DNA of 64,000 nt from Bacteroidales bacterium. Its GTDB lineage: Bacteria > Bacteroidota > Bacteroidia > Bacteroidales > P3. The translations under genes and the position numbers were made by a program. The notes under the pieces are model-generated. The model worked only from the letters and a program-made list of their open reading frames with translations, ran no database searches and was not told the origin of the DNA. The stretch lies in NCBI GenBank assembly GCA_024685285.1, contig JAIKVZ010000031.1, forward strand, positions 1 to 64,000, read 5' to 3'. Of the stretch, positions 17,896 through 27,037 are shown piece after piece; the stretch's first letter is position 1, and each line of letters starts with the position of its first letter.

Positions 17896-20157
17896 CTAAA
17901 AACGATAGGTTGCGCGTAACATGAAGTTGGTGCCAGGCTGCTGGAAGTAGTTGATATGGTGGCGGTAGTCAAGGGGCACGTTGTTTACATCATCCCAGCC
18001 TTCCTCCCAGTCTTCAGACCAGGCGTAGAGACGGTACATATGGTTGAGCAGGTTGTTGACGGCACCTTGTAGCTCAAGCTCGCTCCCACCCTTGAAATGC
18101 CACATATACGAAGCGCGCAGGTTGAGCAGAAAATATGGGTCTATGGCATAGACCTCGCGCTGTGTGTTGTCGCCATACTGCTTACCAACATATTTGCCCA
18201 CGAGTTGCACCTTCATATCTTTTAAAGGACGTACCGTGGCAATTGCGGCGCCTATGACCGAGGGCGACAGAGCCAAGTTGGTGTTCTTGGTATAGGTTTG
18301 CAGCACATCGTCGCCGTCGTTGAAGTCGGTGTATGTGTAGTCAAGTATGCGGTTCGAGCTGAGGGTGAGGTTGGCGTCGAGGTTGAACCAGGAGCATAAG
18401 CGGTAACCGCCCACGAGTTCAACGCCAATACGGTAACTGCGAGCCACATTTTCCATCAACGCGTAGCCAGTCTCTGAGAGGCCTCCCGATGGGGTCATCT
18501 GGTCCTTGTAGAGCATAGCGTAGCCATTAACGGTGAACGAGCCGCGCTCGCCCAACAGTTGGTAGCCGGCCTCTATGTCAAGCATGGTCTCTGCCTTGAT
18601 GGTGTCCTGACGGGCAAGGGCGTCCTTGATGTCGGCGCGGCGCGGCTCACGTGAGGTTATGCCGGCCACAGCATAGAGGCGGTTGCCCCTCTCTGTAAGA
18701 TAGTTGAGGCCCAACTTGGGATTGAGAAAGACATAGTTTGTGCGGCAGTCCATGTTTTGGAACTTCGATTCGGTACCTTCCATGGTATAGTCCACCTCGC
18801 GCAATTGCAGGTCGGTATAGAGGTTGGTGCGCTCTGAAACCTCGAGATTCATACGGGCAAAGACGGTGTTGTCGGCCTTGTTGCCACGATTGCGATACCA
18901 CTCATAGGGAGTCTTCTCGGCAATGGACAAGAAAGTGGTGCCGTCGAGGCTCATACTGTCCTGCACCCAAATTACGTTGCCGAAGTGACTACCATCGTAG
19001 TATAGCATCGTCCCTCCGAAATCAAGGGTCATCTCACCCTCGGTATAGTGCATGGAGAGCGAACCGGTATATGCCGAGTTGTACATCTCGCGACGATGAA
19101 TGAAGTCGCTTTTCGAAGCACCATTGATGGCATAGAGGTGATACTTCTTATATGTCTTGGCATCATCGTTATATTCCTCATAGTATCCATCGCCATGTGT
19201 GAAGTCGAATGCGGCGTTGAGGGTTAGTTTGTCGCTTGCCATAAAAGAATAGTAAAGTTGGTAGTGGCGCTGATTGTAGTTGTCGGTCTGGTTGTCATAG
19301 TAGTGCATATTGCCATCCTTGTCATAGTATAGACCTTCGGCACTATAACGTGGGTTTTTGTCGAGCGAGTCGGCTGGAGCCCCGTTCCAGGTTATACCGG
19401 TCTTTTGCCGGCCGAGAATAAATATAGCCTTTAGCAGAGAGCGCTCACCGTAGTAGCTTCCACTCAAGAAAAGTGAATGCTGGTTGGCTTTGCCATTGCG
19501 AACAAAACCGTCGGTGTTTTGGCCACTGTAGGCCATATCGAACGAGAGACCGTTTTTCAGGATGCCCGTTCCGGCGCTGACACCATACTGCATGGTATTC
19601 CACGAGCCGTAGCCAAAATTGATCATGCCATATTGCTTAGGTGCAGCATTGAGGGTCTGCATATTAAGGGCCCCGCCTAACGATGCTGAGCCACCGATTG
19701 ATGCTCCTATGCCGCGTTGCAGCTGCAGACTCTGCGCCATGCCTCCAAGATTGGGTATATTGTACCAGAACACCTCCTGGCTTTCAGCATCGTTAAGGGT
19801 TATGCCGTTAATGTTGACGTTGATACGGCTTGCATCGACACCTCGTATGCGCATATTATGCTCGCCCAAGGGGCCGTTCTCGCCCGAAACCACCACCGAA
19901 GGCTCAAGCTCAAGCATATAGGGTAGCGAGATGGCAATCTTCTGTTCTTCAAGTTGCTCACGCTTTAGTGTGGATGTTGTGAGGGGACTCTTGTTGTCTA
20001 CACGCGTAGTTTTGATAATGAGTTCGTCAAGCGTGCGTACGGTATCACGCTCTTGAGCCGAGGCTCTAAATGTTAAACCTCCTACGGCTACCGCCACAAC
20101 AGCGAAGCCAAAAATCTGTGCGGCCAATTGGGCCACGGTTGTTTTGTGTGTTTTCAT
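17896..20157 (-). CDS. TonB-dependent outer-membrane receptor, probably for thiamine
   Basis: 753 residues. Signal peptide to about residue 34 (ASA|QER), a TonB-box-like stretch (VRTLDELIIKTTRV), a plug domain (residues about 45-170, with MRIRGVDASRINVNINGITLND), then a 22-strand barrel ending in RATYRF with C-terminal Phe. There is no N-terminal CarboxypepD domain as in SusC-type receptors. The start codon is only a few bases after the TPP riboswitch, which therefore can control translation directly. With the PnuT-like carrier and thiamine pyrophosphokinase it forms a complete uptake-and-trapping pathway across both membranes. Confidence 0.93.
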   Translation of the reverse strand: MKTHKTTVAQLAAQIFGFAVVAVAVGGLTFRASAQERDTVRTLDELIIKTTRVDNKSPLTTSTLKREQLEEQKIAISLPYMLELEPSVVVSGENGPLGEHNMRIRGVDASRINVNINGITLNDAESQEVFWYNIPNLGGMAQSLQLQRGIGASIGGSASLGGALNMQTLNAAPKQYGMINFGYGSWNTMQYGVSAGTGILKNGLSFDMAYSGQNTDGFVRNGKANQHSLFLSGSYYGERSLLKAIFILGRQKTGITWNGAPADSLDKNPRYSAEGLYYDKDGNMHYYDNQTDNYNQRHYQLYYSFMASDKLTLNAAFDFTHGDGYYEEYNDDAKTYKKYHLYAINGASKSDFIHRREMYNSAYTGSLSMHYTEGEMTLDFGGTMLYYDGSHFGNVIWVQDSMSLDGTTFLSIAEKTPYEWYRNRGNKADNTVFARMNLEVSERTNLYTDLQLREVDYTMEGTESKFQNMDCRTNYVFLNPKLGLNYLTERGNRLYAVAGITSREPRRADIKDALARQDTIKAETMLDIEAGYQLLGERGSFTVNGYAMLYKDQMTPSGGLSETGYALMENVARSYRIGVELVGGYRLCSWFNLDANLTLSSNRILDYTYTDFNDGDDVLQTYTKNTNLALSPSVIGAAIATVRPLKDMKVQLVGKYVGKQYGDNTQREVYAIDPYFLLNLRASYMWHFKGGSELELQGAVNNLLNHMYRLYAWSEDWEEGWDDVNNVPLDYRHHINYFQQPGTNFMLRATYRF

Positions 20158-20161
20158 AATT

Positions 20162-20240
20162 CATTCCTTACGCCGGTATTATCCGGATCAAGTTTTTAGG
20201 GTATGTTCTCAGCCACAGCGCTTTGTAGCACCCCTATGCA
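20162..20240 (-). promoter_or_regulatory. TPP (thiamine pyrophosphate) riboswitch
   Basis: Read on the - strand it has the conserved THI-box elements in order: AGGGGTGC, GGCTGAGA, a TACCC closing strand, TTGATCCGGATAATACC and GGCGTAAGGAA. It ends about five bases before the receptor ATG, so ligand binding probably hides the ribosome site. No separate terminator hairpin is visible. Confidence 0.96.
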
Positions 20241-20265
20241 TTAATTACTATCTCTGTATGCGGTG

Positions 20266-20273
20266 CAAAGATA
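20266..20273 (-). promoter_or_regulatory. -7 element (TATCTTTG) of the thiamine operon
   Basis: CAAAGATA on the + strand, 26 bases before the riboswitch core, which fits a transcript start at about 20,259. Confidence 0.65.
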
Positions 20274-20302
20274 GCATATTTTTTTAAATTGGCGATATTT
20301 TT

Positions 20303-21211
20303 TTACTTTTTTGCCGGCAAAACAAAACTTATTGCTTGCTGCATGTTCTCTACCTCGAAATGACGATCGCACACCACCTCGCCGTCAAGGGCCATATAGA
20401 GCGGCTTGGGCGACGTGATCTCTATGCGACGGCCGCGACAATAGTGCATCACATCGCTGCACGCTGGGTCGTCAAGATGCGTACCTTGGCGGTACTTGCC
20501 TATTAGCTTGGCAAAACGCAACAGCGACACCTTGCTCACCAAGCACACCTCAAGCAGGCCGTCGTCGCTCACCGAGCGCGGCGCACAGCGGTATGCTCCG
20601 CCAACATACTGCCCGTTGCTCATGGTGGCAAGAAGCATGGCTCCATCATAAAACGGTTCGCCGTCAACTGTTACACGGCACATGTTGTTCATGGCAGTAA
20701 AAAGTGCTTTGACAATGCCAGTGGTGTAGGCATTGCGACCGCCGATAATTGGGAACCGCTTCACCTCCTCCATAACGCGGCACACCTCGGCATCGAAACC
20801 AAAATTGCTGACATTGATGCTGTAGCGGTCACCAATACGCATGACATCGACCTTATACGGCTCACCATTCACAAGACGTTCTATGTCGTTAAAATCAGCC
20901 TGGGTACCATAGCATTTTATGTAGTCATTGCCAGAACCGCAAGGGTAGCAGGCCAACTGCGCGTTAAGATTTCCTATGAGACCTGTGAGGACCTCGTTGA
21001 GGGTGCCGTCGCCGCCGCAAGCATAGAAACGCAGTGACTCGTCTGGTGATGCTTGGCAAGTATTGTGTACAAACTCTGTAGCTTCACCCGGGGCGGTGGT
21101 GACATGTATGACATAGTCTAAATCTGTGCCAAGAGAATGGATTTTTTTTGTGATAGTGCTGGTGGCATCTACTGGACCAGCCATGGGATTTATAACGAAG
21201 ATGTGTTTCAT
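20303..21211 (-). CDS. Diacylglycerol kinase-family lipid kinase
   Basis: 302 residues. KHIFVINPMAG is the family N-terminus, CGGDGTLNEV (residues about 69-78) the nucleotide-binding motif, and PCGSGNDY the second glycine loop; the C-terminal half is the beta-sandwich lipid-binding domain with MALDGEVV near the end. It phosphorylates a lipid (diacylglycerol, sphingoid base or a relative) at the inner membrane; the exact substrate is open. Overlaps the miaA stop by 4 bases. Confidence 0.92.
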   Translation of the reverse strand: MKHIFVINPMAGPVDATSTITKKIHSLGTDLDYVIHVTTAPGEATEFVHNTCQASPDESLRFYACGGDGTLNEVLTGLIGNLNAQLACYPCGSGNDYIKCYGTQADFNDIERLVNGEPYKVDVMRIGDRYSINVSNFGFDAEVCRVMEEVKRFPIIGGRNAYTTGIVKALFTAMNNMCRVTVDGEPFYDGAMLLATMSNGQYVGGAYRCAPRSVSDDGLLEVCLVSKVSLLRFAKLIGKYRQGTHLDDPACSDVMHYCRGRRIEITSPKPLYMALDGEVVCDRHFEVENMQQAISFVLPAKK

Positions 21212-22128
21212 TCTGATGTTGTGAGTAGAATTTGGTTTAGGTTGTCCTCGCGCGATTTTCGGCCGTCAAGCCACTTTATAGCCACCCCGCAACGCTCCAT
21301 GCGGCGCAACCATGTCATTTGGCGTTTGGCAAAGCGGCGTATGTCTGTAAACAAATTATCTACCATCTGCTCATAAGTGCACTGTCCTGTAAGGTAAAGG
21401 GTGATATGTCTATATTCCAAGCCGTAGCGTTGCAATCTGCCAGGTTCCACCCCGTCGTCGAGCAAATGCTGAACCTCGTTGACCATACCGCTGTCAAGTC
21501 GTTGATGAAGACGGGCTTCGATACGGTTAATGAGCTCCTGACGCGGGAACGTGAGTGCGAAAACAGCGTGACGCATGGCAGGAAGGTGCGTATAAATGTC
21601 GGGATGAGCTCGGGAAAACTCCTGGATCTCGAGTGCTCTGACCAAGCGTTCACGACTCTCGGTATCGGTGTGGTTGTGCAACGGGCCGAAAGAAGCTAAA
21701 CGGGCAGTCAGCTGCTCATCGGTGAAAGGCTCGAGCGAACGGCGGAAGATTTCGTCCACCGGTGCATCGGCCAAACGGTAAGAACGCACCACCGAATCTA
21801 TATAAAGGCCAGTGCCCCCGCAAAGTATGGCTCTCTTACCACGCGACTCAATGTCATGCCAAGCGGTTATGAAATCGTTTTGGAAACGGTAAGCACTATA
21901 CTCCTCGCCAGGGTTACATATATCTATAAGGTGGTAACGCACTGCTTCGCAACCCGAGCCAAACTCAGCCAAGTCCTTACCTGTACCTATGTCCATACCG
22001 CGGAACACCTGACGCGAGTCCGCGCTTATCACCTCGCCTCCAATACGACGTGCCAAAGCCACAGCCAGCGATGTCTTGCCGGTGGCTGTGGGACCGGTAA
22101 TGGTAACAAGGAGCGACGGCTTAGTCAT
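21208..22128 (-). CDS. miaA: tRNA dimethylallyltransferase
   Basis: 306 residues. GPTATGKTSLAVALARR is the P-loop, ISADSRQVFRGMDIGTGK the substrate-tRNA contact region, and LCGGTGLYIDSV the family core. MiaA adds a dimethylallyl group to A37 of tRNAs reading UNN codons. I use the ATG at 22128, which overlaps the previous gene's end by 8 bases; the longer in-frame reading lies inside that gene. Bacteroidota often carry two miaA genes; this 'DIGTGKDL' form looks like one of the two variants. Confidence 0.92.
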   Translation of the reverse strand: MTKPSLLVTITGPTATGKTSLAVALARRIGGEVISADSRQVFRGMDIGTGKDLAEFGSGCEAVRYHLIDICNPGEEYSAYRFQNDFITAWHDIESRGKRAILCGGTGLYIDSVVRSYRLADAPVDEIFRRSLEPFTDEQLTARLASFGPLHNHTDTESRERLVRALEIQEFSRAHPDIYTHLPAMRHAVFALTFPRQELINRIEARLHQRLDSGMVNEVQHLLDDGVEPGRLQRYGLEYRHITLYLTGQCTYEQMVDNLFTDIRRFAKRQMTWLRRMERCGVAIKWLDGRKSREDNLNQILLTTSE

Positions 22129-24805
22129 CAATGAAAGTGAGTCGGGCACGGCGCTTGTCGAAGTCGTATTCGCCAAACTGTGCCAAACCGGTACGGTTGA
22201 TGATGAATTTGTAGTCCACACCTTTGACCACCACCACCTCGGCATTCTTGAGGTGCTGCTGGCCTATCTGTATCTCTTTGAAGATGATGGTGGCTTTGTC
22301 GAGTATGTTGCCTTCGGGGTCGAATGACTGGTCGCGCAGCGGAAAGTCTTCCTTGGTGATACGGCGCTGGTACAGGAAGTTCATGGCCTCCTCCCACGAA
22401 ATGGCTATTGGTTCAATGTATCGTTCGTCAATGAGCATTGGCACTTGCGAACCGTTGATGATGGCAGTGATTTCACCCTTGGCCGAGTTGACCATGGTGA
22501 CGGGAATGATATGCTCTCCGTGAATGATGGCGGGCTTTTCTTCCACCTCTTCAATCGGGCGGTCCACAAGGTCAATTACGCGGCCATCGGCATCGGTGGT
22601 CTGGTCGGCAGCCATATTGTCTATCAGTCTGCGCGACACATAGTCGGTGCGTAGTACGAGGAACTCTGTGCGACGGTTGAGGCTGTGCGCGGCCTCCTGA
22701 TGATCGCCCTTTAGGGTGTTGATGTAATCACAATTCATCTCCATACCCTCGCTAAAGGTGTAGCGCTTGCCGTTGACATAGACGTTGGTCTCACGGTCAA
22801 GCACACGCGGTATGCGGTCGGCGTAGCCTTTGGCCACAAGGCGCTCGCGCTCAATGCCACGGGCCACAAGATAGTCTACCACGGTCTGCGCACGACGCTG
22901 CGAGAGGGTATCGTTAGTGAGGCCTATATAGGGGCGGCAGTCGGTGTGGGAACGGATCTCAACCACTATGTTGGGATTGTTTACCATGACGAGATAAAGG
23001 TCCATGAGGGAGTCCATAAACTCGCTCTTGAGGTCGGCCTTAGCCAAGTCAAACCGTATCTCTGGCAGCACCACGGGCTGCTTGGGCACGGGCTCCATAC
23101 GGAAATCGTGCACTATATCTTTGTCAACATTATAGCCTTTGGTACTCTCCGAACCCTCGAGCGAGAAATAGTCTTTCTTGCTGAGGTACATTTTATACAC
23201 CACATCGCGGCGTATCTTGCGGTTGTCGAAACGGTAAAAGCCCTTCTTGTCAGTGCGGGCCTCGGCCTGCGAGCCGTCACTACCTACCAAACGTATGCGG
23301 ACACCCTCAATGAGCTGCATCGACTTCTCGTCACGCACGGTACCCTCTATCGAGTAGTTGAGGGGCGGCAATTCGAAATAGAATATATCGTCGTTGATGG
23401 GCGGTGTTTTCTCTTTGCTTTGGTTGCGGAGATGGCGGTTGTGGGGGTCGTCGAATGGACGGTTGGACGAGAAGTAGCCGCGCTCAAGCACGTAGTCGTT
23501 TTCGGAGGTGGGATAGAAAATAATCGACATCTCGTCGTACGACGAGTTCATCGGTATGCCGAGATTCTGCGGCACTGTCCACTTGCCAACAGGCGTGAGA
23601 TGCGAGCAGAATATGTCAAGGCCGCCAACGCCGGGGTGACCGTCGGACGAGAAGTAAAGCGTTGAGTCGTCGCGCAGCATGGGGAAGACCTCGCGACCGG
23701 CGGTATTGATAATTGAAGTCATGTTGATGGGACGGCCGAAGTCGTCGGCAGTCGATTTACGAGTGGCTTTCCAGAGGTCGTAGCCGCCAAAACCACCGGG
23801 ACGGTCAGAGGCAAAATAAAGCACCAACCCGTCGGACGAGATGGCGGGGTATAGGTAGTTGTAGGCCGTGTCGCCAAGATTTATGCGCACGGGGTCGCCC
23901 CACTCGCCACCGGCCTGGCTCTGCTCGGCGGCGTTGTCAGTTTTGCGCTTGCCACCCTTGCCTTTCTTCTCGCCAAGGTCTTTGTTGACGCGCACCGAGA
24001 CGTATATTTTGCAGCCAAGCTGCTCATTTTCTTTGGCGTCGCAACGCGAGAAGTAGACGGTGTTGCCGTCGGGCGAGAAAGAGGCCTCACCTTCGTTGAC
24101 GGCGGTATTGATCTTGCCGCTCTTGTCGAACAGCTGCGGGGTGGAGCTCCAACGCCCGTTGCGGTCCATAAATACGGTGTAGAGTTCAGAGAAGGCCTGA
24201 CCGGTCCATGCGTCATGTCCGGCCTCGTCGCCCTCGGCAAAACGAGACGAGGTGAAAACTATTTTGGTGGTGTCAGTACCCACAAAGCGGGGCGCCCAGT
24301 CGTTGTAGTCGGTGCACCAGTCGCTGCGCTTGGTGATATTGTGTCGCGAGCGGTTGTTCGAAAGCTGGTTTACATATATAAGGCTCTCCTTGCGCGAGCG
24401 GGCATAGCTGTCGCGGGGCTCGATTTTGAGGTATTCCTCGTAGTACTGGTCGGCCTCGTCAAACTTCTCCTCAAAGCGGCACATCTCGGCCAGATAGAAA
24501 TAGAGTTTGGGCTCGTTGTTGGAATAGCCTGCGGCGGCCAGACGCTTGTAAATGCGCTCGGCGTGGGGGTAGTCGTTCATCAGGCGGTAGCACTCGGCCA
24601 TCTGGTAGTATATGCGGTTCTTTTCGGCCTTGTTGGAGGTTATTTTGTTGTAGGCCGACTCGTATTTCTCGAGGGCTTCGATGAAGCGATTTTGGTCAAA
24701 CAGGTCATCGGCCTTCTTGGCTATGTTTTTGGACTGAGCAAATACGCCTGTGGCGAAAAACAGAGCCGCAAAGAGCAGTACGAAGCTTTTTTTGAAGGTT
24801 TTCAT
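22121..24805 (-). CDS. PorE-like OmpA-family protein with pseudo-retropepsin C-terminal extension
   Basis: 894 residues. Signal peptide (VFA|QSK), TPR repeats (about 30-150), a WD40-like PD40 beta-propeller (about 160-480, with SPDGNTVYFSR and SSDGHPGVGGLDIF), a CarboxypepD-like domain (YSIEGTVRDEKSMQLIEGV), then an OmpA peptidoglycan-binding domain (VVEIRSHTDCR, LSQRRAQTVVDYL). This order is that of PorE (P. gingivalis PG1058), a T9SS outer-membrane component. Unlike that protein it continues for about 130 more residues (765-894) that follow a retropepsin pattern without the catalytic Asp-Thr/Ser-Gly. I use the ATG at 24805; a TTG lies 12 bases upstream. First gene of a unit with miaA and the lipid kinase. 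Confidence 0.88.
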   Translation of the reverse strand: MKTFKKSFVLLFAALFFATGVFAQSKNIAKKADDLFDQNRFIEALEKYESAYNKITSNKAEKNRIYYQMAECYRLMNDYPHAERIYKRLAAAGYSNNEPKLYFYLAEMCRFEEKFDEADQYYEEYLKIEPRDSYARSRKESLIYVNQLSNNRSRHNITKRSDWCTDYNDWAPRFVGTDTTKIVFTSSRFAEGDEAGHDAWTGQAFSELYTVFMDRNGRWSSTPQLFDKSGKINTAVNEGEASFSPDGNTVYFSRCDAKENEQLGCKIYVSVRVNKDLGEKKGKGGKRKTDNAAEQSQAGGEWGDPVRINLGDTAYNYLYPAISSDGLVLYFASDRPGGFGGYDLWKATRKSTADDFGRPINMTSIINTAGREVFPMLRDDSTLYFSSDGHPGVGGLDIFCSHLTPVGKWTVPQNLGIPMNSSYDEMSIIFYPTSENDYVLERGYFSSNRPFDDPHNRHLRNQSKEKTPPINDDIFYFELPPLNYSIEGTVRDEKSMQLIEGVRIRLVGSDGSQAEARTDKKGFYRFDNRKIRRDVVYKMYLSKKDYFSLEGSESTKGYNVDKDIVHDFRMEPVPKQPVVLPEIRFDLAKADLKSEFMDSLMDLYLVMVNNPNIVVEIRSHTDCRPYIGLTNDTLSQRRAQTVVDYLVARGIERERLVAKGYADRIPRVLDRETNVYVNGKRYTFSEGMEMNCDYINTLKGDHQEAAHSLNRRTEFLVLRTDYVSRRLIDNMAADQTTDADGRVIDLVDRPIEEVEEKPAIIHGEHIIPVTMVNSAKGEITAIINGSQVPMLIDERYIEPIAISWEEAMNFLYQRRITKEDFPLRDQSFDPEGNILDKATIIFKEIQIGQQHLKNAEVVVVKGVDYKFIINRTGLAQFGEYDFDKRRARLTFIDD

Positions 24806-24982
24806 ATCGTCTTTCAATTTCCTTATCTATATCATAACCAGCACGTTGGATGGGTTTTGCAGCCCATTCCAATGCGCTTAATCAATTTGCTAAAATACAA
24901 AAAAAAATGAAATCAGCCGAAAATTTTTCGCACACCACTCCGTTTTTCCTGACATTTTTCGTTGCAAAATTAAAAAAAGTTG

Positions 24983-25155
24983 TAATTTTGCAAAATAATC
25001 AACAACCAAAAACAACCCGTCATGGAACGCTGGATCGCATTGGCTTCAACAGGAGGTCTATGGACGAGATGGATTACCTCAACGGGATTGCATTCTGCCA
25101 GAAATATGGCGGGTTTGTCATGGAGTTAGAATATCACAGAGTGGAGAATAATTGA
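24983..25155 (+). other. Promoter plus a very short ORF; possible small-protein gene or small RNA
   Basis: In the 440-base gap before the GT117 gene there is a TAATTTTG -7 element (24983-24990) with GTTG 18 bases upstream, a transcript region of about 160 bases, and a strong hairpin at 25151-25200. The only reading frame reaching that hairpin ends in 31 residues beginning at an ATG at 25060 and resembles nothing I know. It may be the remnant of a gene, a mini-protein or a non-coding RNA. Confidence 0.35.
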
Positions 25156-25200
25156 AAACCAGTCTATTGTAAAATGCCACACAACAGGCTGGTTTTCAAT
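25151..25200 (+). terminator. Strong terminator-type hairpin before array copy 3
   Basis: A perfect 12-bp stem (25151-25162 with 25189-25200) that extends with a few mismatches towards a small loop. It begins at the stop codon of the short ORF and is followed after 11 bases by 11-mer array 3. Confidence 0.7.
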
Positions 25201-25211
25201 AATATAGATAG

Positions 25212-25244
25212 GTTAAGTTCGGGTTAAGGTCGGGTCAACTTCGG
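25212..25244. repeat. 11-mer array, copy 3 (three units)
   Basis: GTTAAGTTCGG, GTTAAGGTCGG and GTCAACTTCGG head to tail, ending 6 bases before the stop of the GT117 gene. The G-rich strand is on the + strand. Confidence 0.93.
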
Positions 25245-25249
25245 ACACC

Positions 25250-27037
25250 CTACTGGTTTCCTTGCACGGCCTCCGAATAAAGGGCGAGGTTGGTGCGATA
25301 AATATCAAGCATTGAGCGCGTTACGTTGTCTTGCCACTCGCCACTGTAGTTATGCCACACCATACCCTGCTCTATATGCCGGCCGAAGGCTTCGACGCCG
25401 ACCGTAGGGCATGGCCCGGGCATGAGGCGCCAGCAGTAGCCCTCGAGCTGCAGCCTACCGCGGAAGAGGGGCTCGAGGCGGTCGCGGGCATACTGGGTGA
25501 AGTAGACCGGCCGGCCCGAGACGTTGCCCCGCAGGGTGTCGGCAAAGGCGTGGTAGCCCATCAGGTTGATGTTGAAAATCTGCATATCGGGCCGCAGGCC
25601 CTCAGCGTAGTGCAGTTCCCAGAGCGGGAAGGTGTCGTTGTCGCCGTAGGTGAAGAGTATGGCGCCATAGTCGCACGACTGCAGGTGGTTCAGCGCTATG
25701 TCGTGCACCGCATGGCGGTTGTGGCGGTCGTGGTCCTGCCAGTTGGCCGCAGCCATGAGCAGCGGCATGGCGAGCAGCAGGGCTGCCGTGGCCGTGCGCG
25801 GCGCGGCGCGCCACCGCCGTGTGCGCAGCAGCAGGTCGGTGGCTCCGGTGCCAATCCAAATAGCCACGGCGTAGAACGAGAGCACGTAGGCGTAGTCGCG
25901 CTCGCGCGGTTCGTAGCAGGGGTGGTTGAGGTAGAGGTTGAGCAGGGGCCCGCCGAAGAGGAAGAGCACACCCGCCGTTGTTGGCCACCAGCCCATGCCG
26001 CGGCGGCCCGCCAGCAGACCCCATGCGGCCACGAGCAGCGGCAGCAGGTAGAGCCGCAGCGAGTTGTCGTCACGCCGCCGGCCAAAATAGTTGTCGAGCA
26101 GGTAGCGGCCGTACATATAGCCCAGTTGGTAGCTCACACAGTAGCGCGTGTTGGCCCACAGCCCGTTGCCGCCACCCGACCACTCGGCCTCGCGCTCGCG
26201 GTCGCCTTCGCGGTTGCGCCACATACGCGGGTAGAGGGGTGCTTTCTCATATTGCTCGCGGGCCAGGTAGCGGCGCAGCGCACCGACGGTGGCGGGGTTG
26301 CCCTCGTTGACGGGCGGGTTGGCACGCGCCATGAGCGGTACCGCAGCGTAGGGGCTGAGCCCCACCACAAAGAGCATCAGGGCTATGGCTGCGGTGGCTA
26401 CAGGCTTGTCGATTCTGGGCGGCAGCGAGTGCTTGGGGCGCCGGCTTGCCATTGCCAACAGGACGGCAGGTGCTGCCAGCAGGGTCATAAGGTGCACGCA
26501 CACTCCCATGCCGAGCAGCAGTGCCGCGAGCCACAGCCGCCGGCGGTCGCCGAGGCGCCGCCAGCGCAATGCGGTCCATACCGTGAATGAGCAGAGCAGC
26601 ATTGCCAGGCTGTACACCTCGCTCTCGACCGCCGAGAACCACGCCGTGTGGCAAAAGGCGTAGCACAGTGCGCCGGTGGCAGCGCCAGCCAGCACGTGCC
26701 ACGTTGCGGCGCCGTCGCGTTGCCGCTCAACCTCGACAACGGTACGGAACAGGACCATCGCCGTCATTCCGGCACAAATGGCGCTGAGCAGGTTGCAGCA
26801 GAAAGCTATCTGGCCGGGGTTGGGAGCCATGAGGCAGAACAGGTGGGCCACAAGCTGGTAGAGGGGTGCTCCCGGGGGGTGACCAACGTAGAGGCCGTTG
26901 CTGACGGTGATGAACTCGCCGCAGTCCCACCAGCTGACGGAGCGGTCGGCGGTGAGCACGTAGACGGCGGTGGCGGCCAAGGCCACGAGCCAGCCCACTA
27001 CCAGTTCACCACGGCTTTGTTGAACACATCCTCGCAT
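25250..27037 (-). CDS. DUF2723 / GT117-type membrane glycosyltransferase, short form
   Basis: 595 residues with ten or more hydrophobic segments. The N-terminal motif SVSWWDCGEFITVSNGLYVGHPPGAPLYQL is the acidic first-loop signature of the DUF2723 family (GT117, related to eukaryotic TMEM260), integral inner-membrane sugar transferases. Most Bacteroidota members known to me are about 1,000 residues; this one stops soon after the membrane domain, without the long soluble C-terminus. Its ATG lies within the 3' end of the LptE gene (40-base overlap). Substrate unknown; protein O-glycosylation is a fair guess from the family. Confidence 0.85.
   Translation of the reverse strand: MRGCVQQSRGELVVGWLVALAATAVYVLTADRSVSWWDCGEFITVSNGLYVGHPPGAPLYQLVAHLFCLMAPNPGQIAFCCNLLSAICAGMTAMVLFRTVVEVERQRDGAATWHVLAGAATGALCYAFCHTAWFSAVESEVYSLAMLLCSFTVWTALRWRRLGDRRRLWLAALLLGMGVCVHLMTLLAAPAVLLAMASRRPKHSLPPRIDKPVATAAIALMLFVVGLSPYAAVPLMARANPPVNEGNPATVGALRRYLAREQYEKAPLYPRMWRNREGDREREAEWSGGGNGLWANTRYCVSYQLGYMYGRYLLDNYFGRRRDDNSLRLYLLPLLVAAWGLLAGRRGMGWWPTTAGVLFLFGGPLLNLYLNHPCYEPRERDYAYVLSFYAVAIWIGTGATDLLLRTRRWRAAPRTATAALLLAMPLLMAAANWQDHDRHNRHAVHDIALNHLQSCDYGAILFTYGDNDTFPLWELHYAEGLRPDMQIFNINLMGYHAFADTLRGNVSGRPVYFTQYARDRLEPLFRGRLQLEGYCWRLMPGPCPTVGVEAFGRHIEQGMVWHNYSGEWQDNVTRSMLDIYRTNLALYSEAVQGNQ

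Noticed and set aside
22129-22245. N-terminal extension of miaA
   Set aside because: Upstream frame lies inside the OmpA-family gene and lacks MiaA character; the P-loop region starts properly at the ATG at 22128.
25022-25130. ORF starting MERWIALASTGG
   Set aside because: Runs for about 35 codons in a different frame from the one ending at the hairpin, with no recognisable product.
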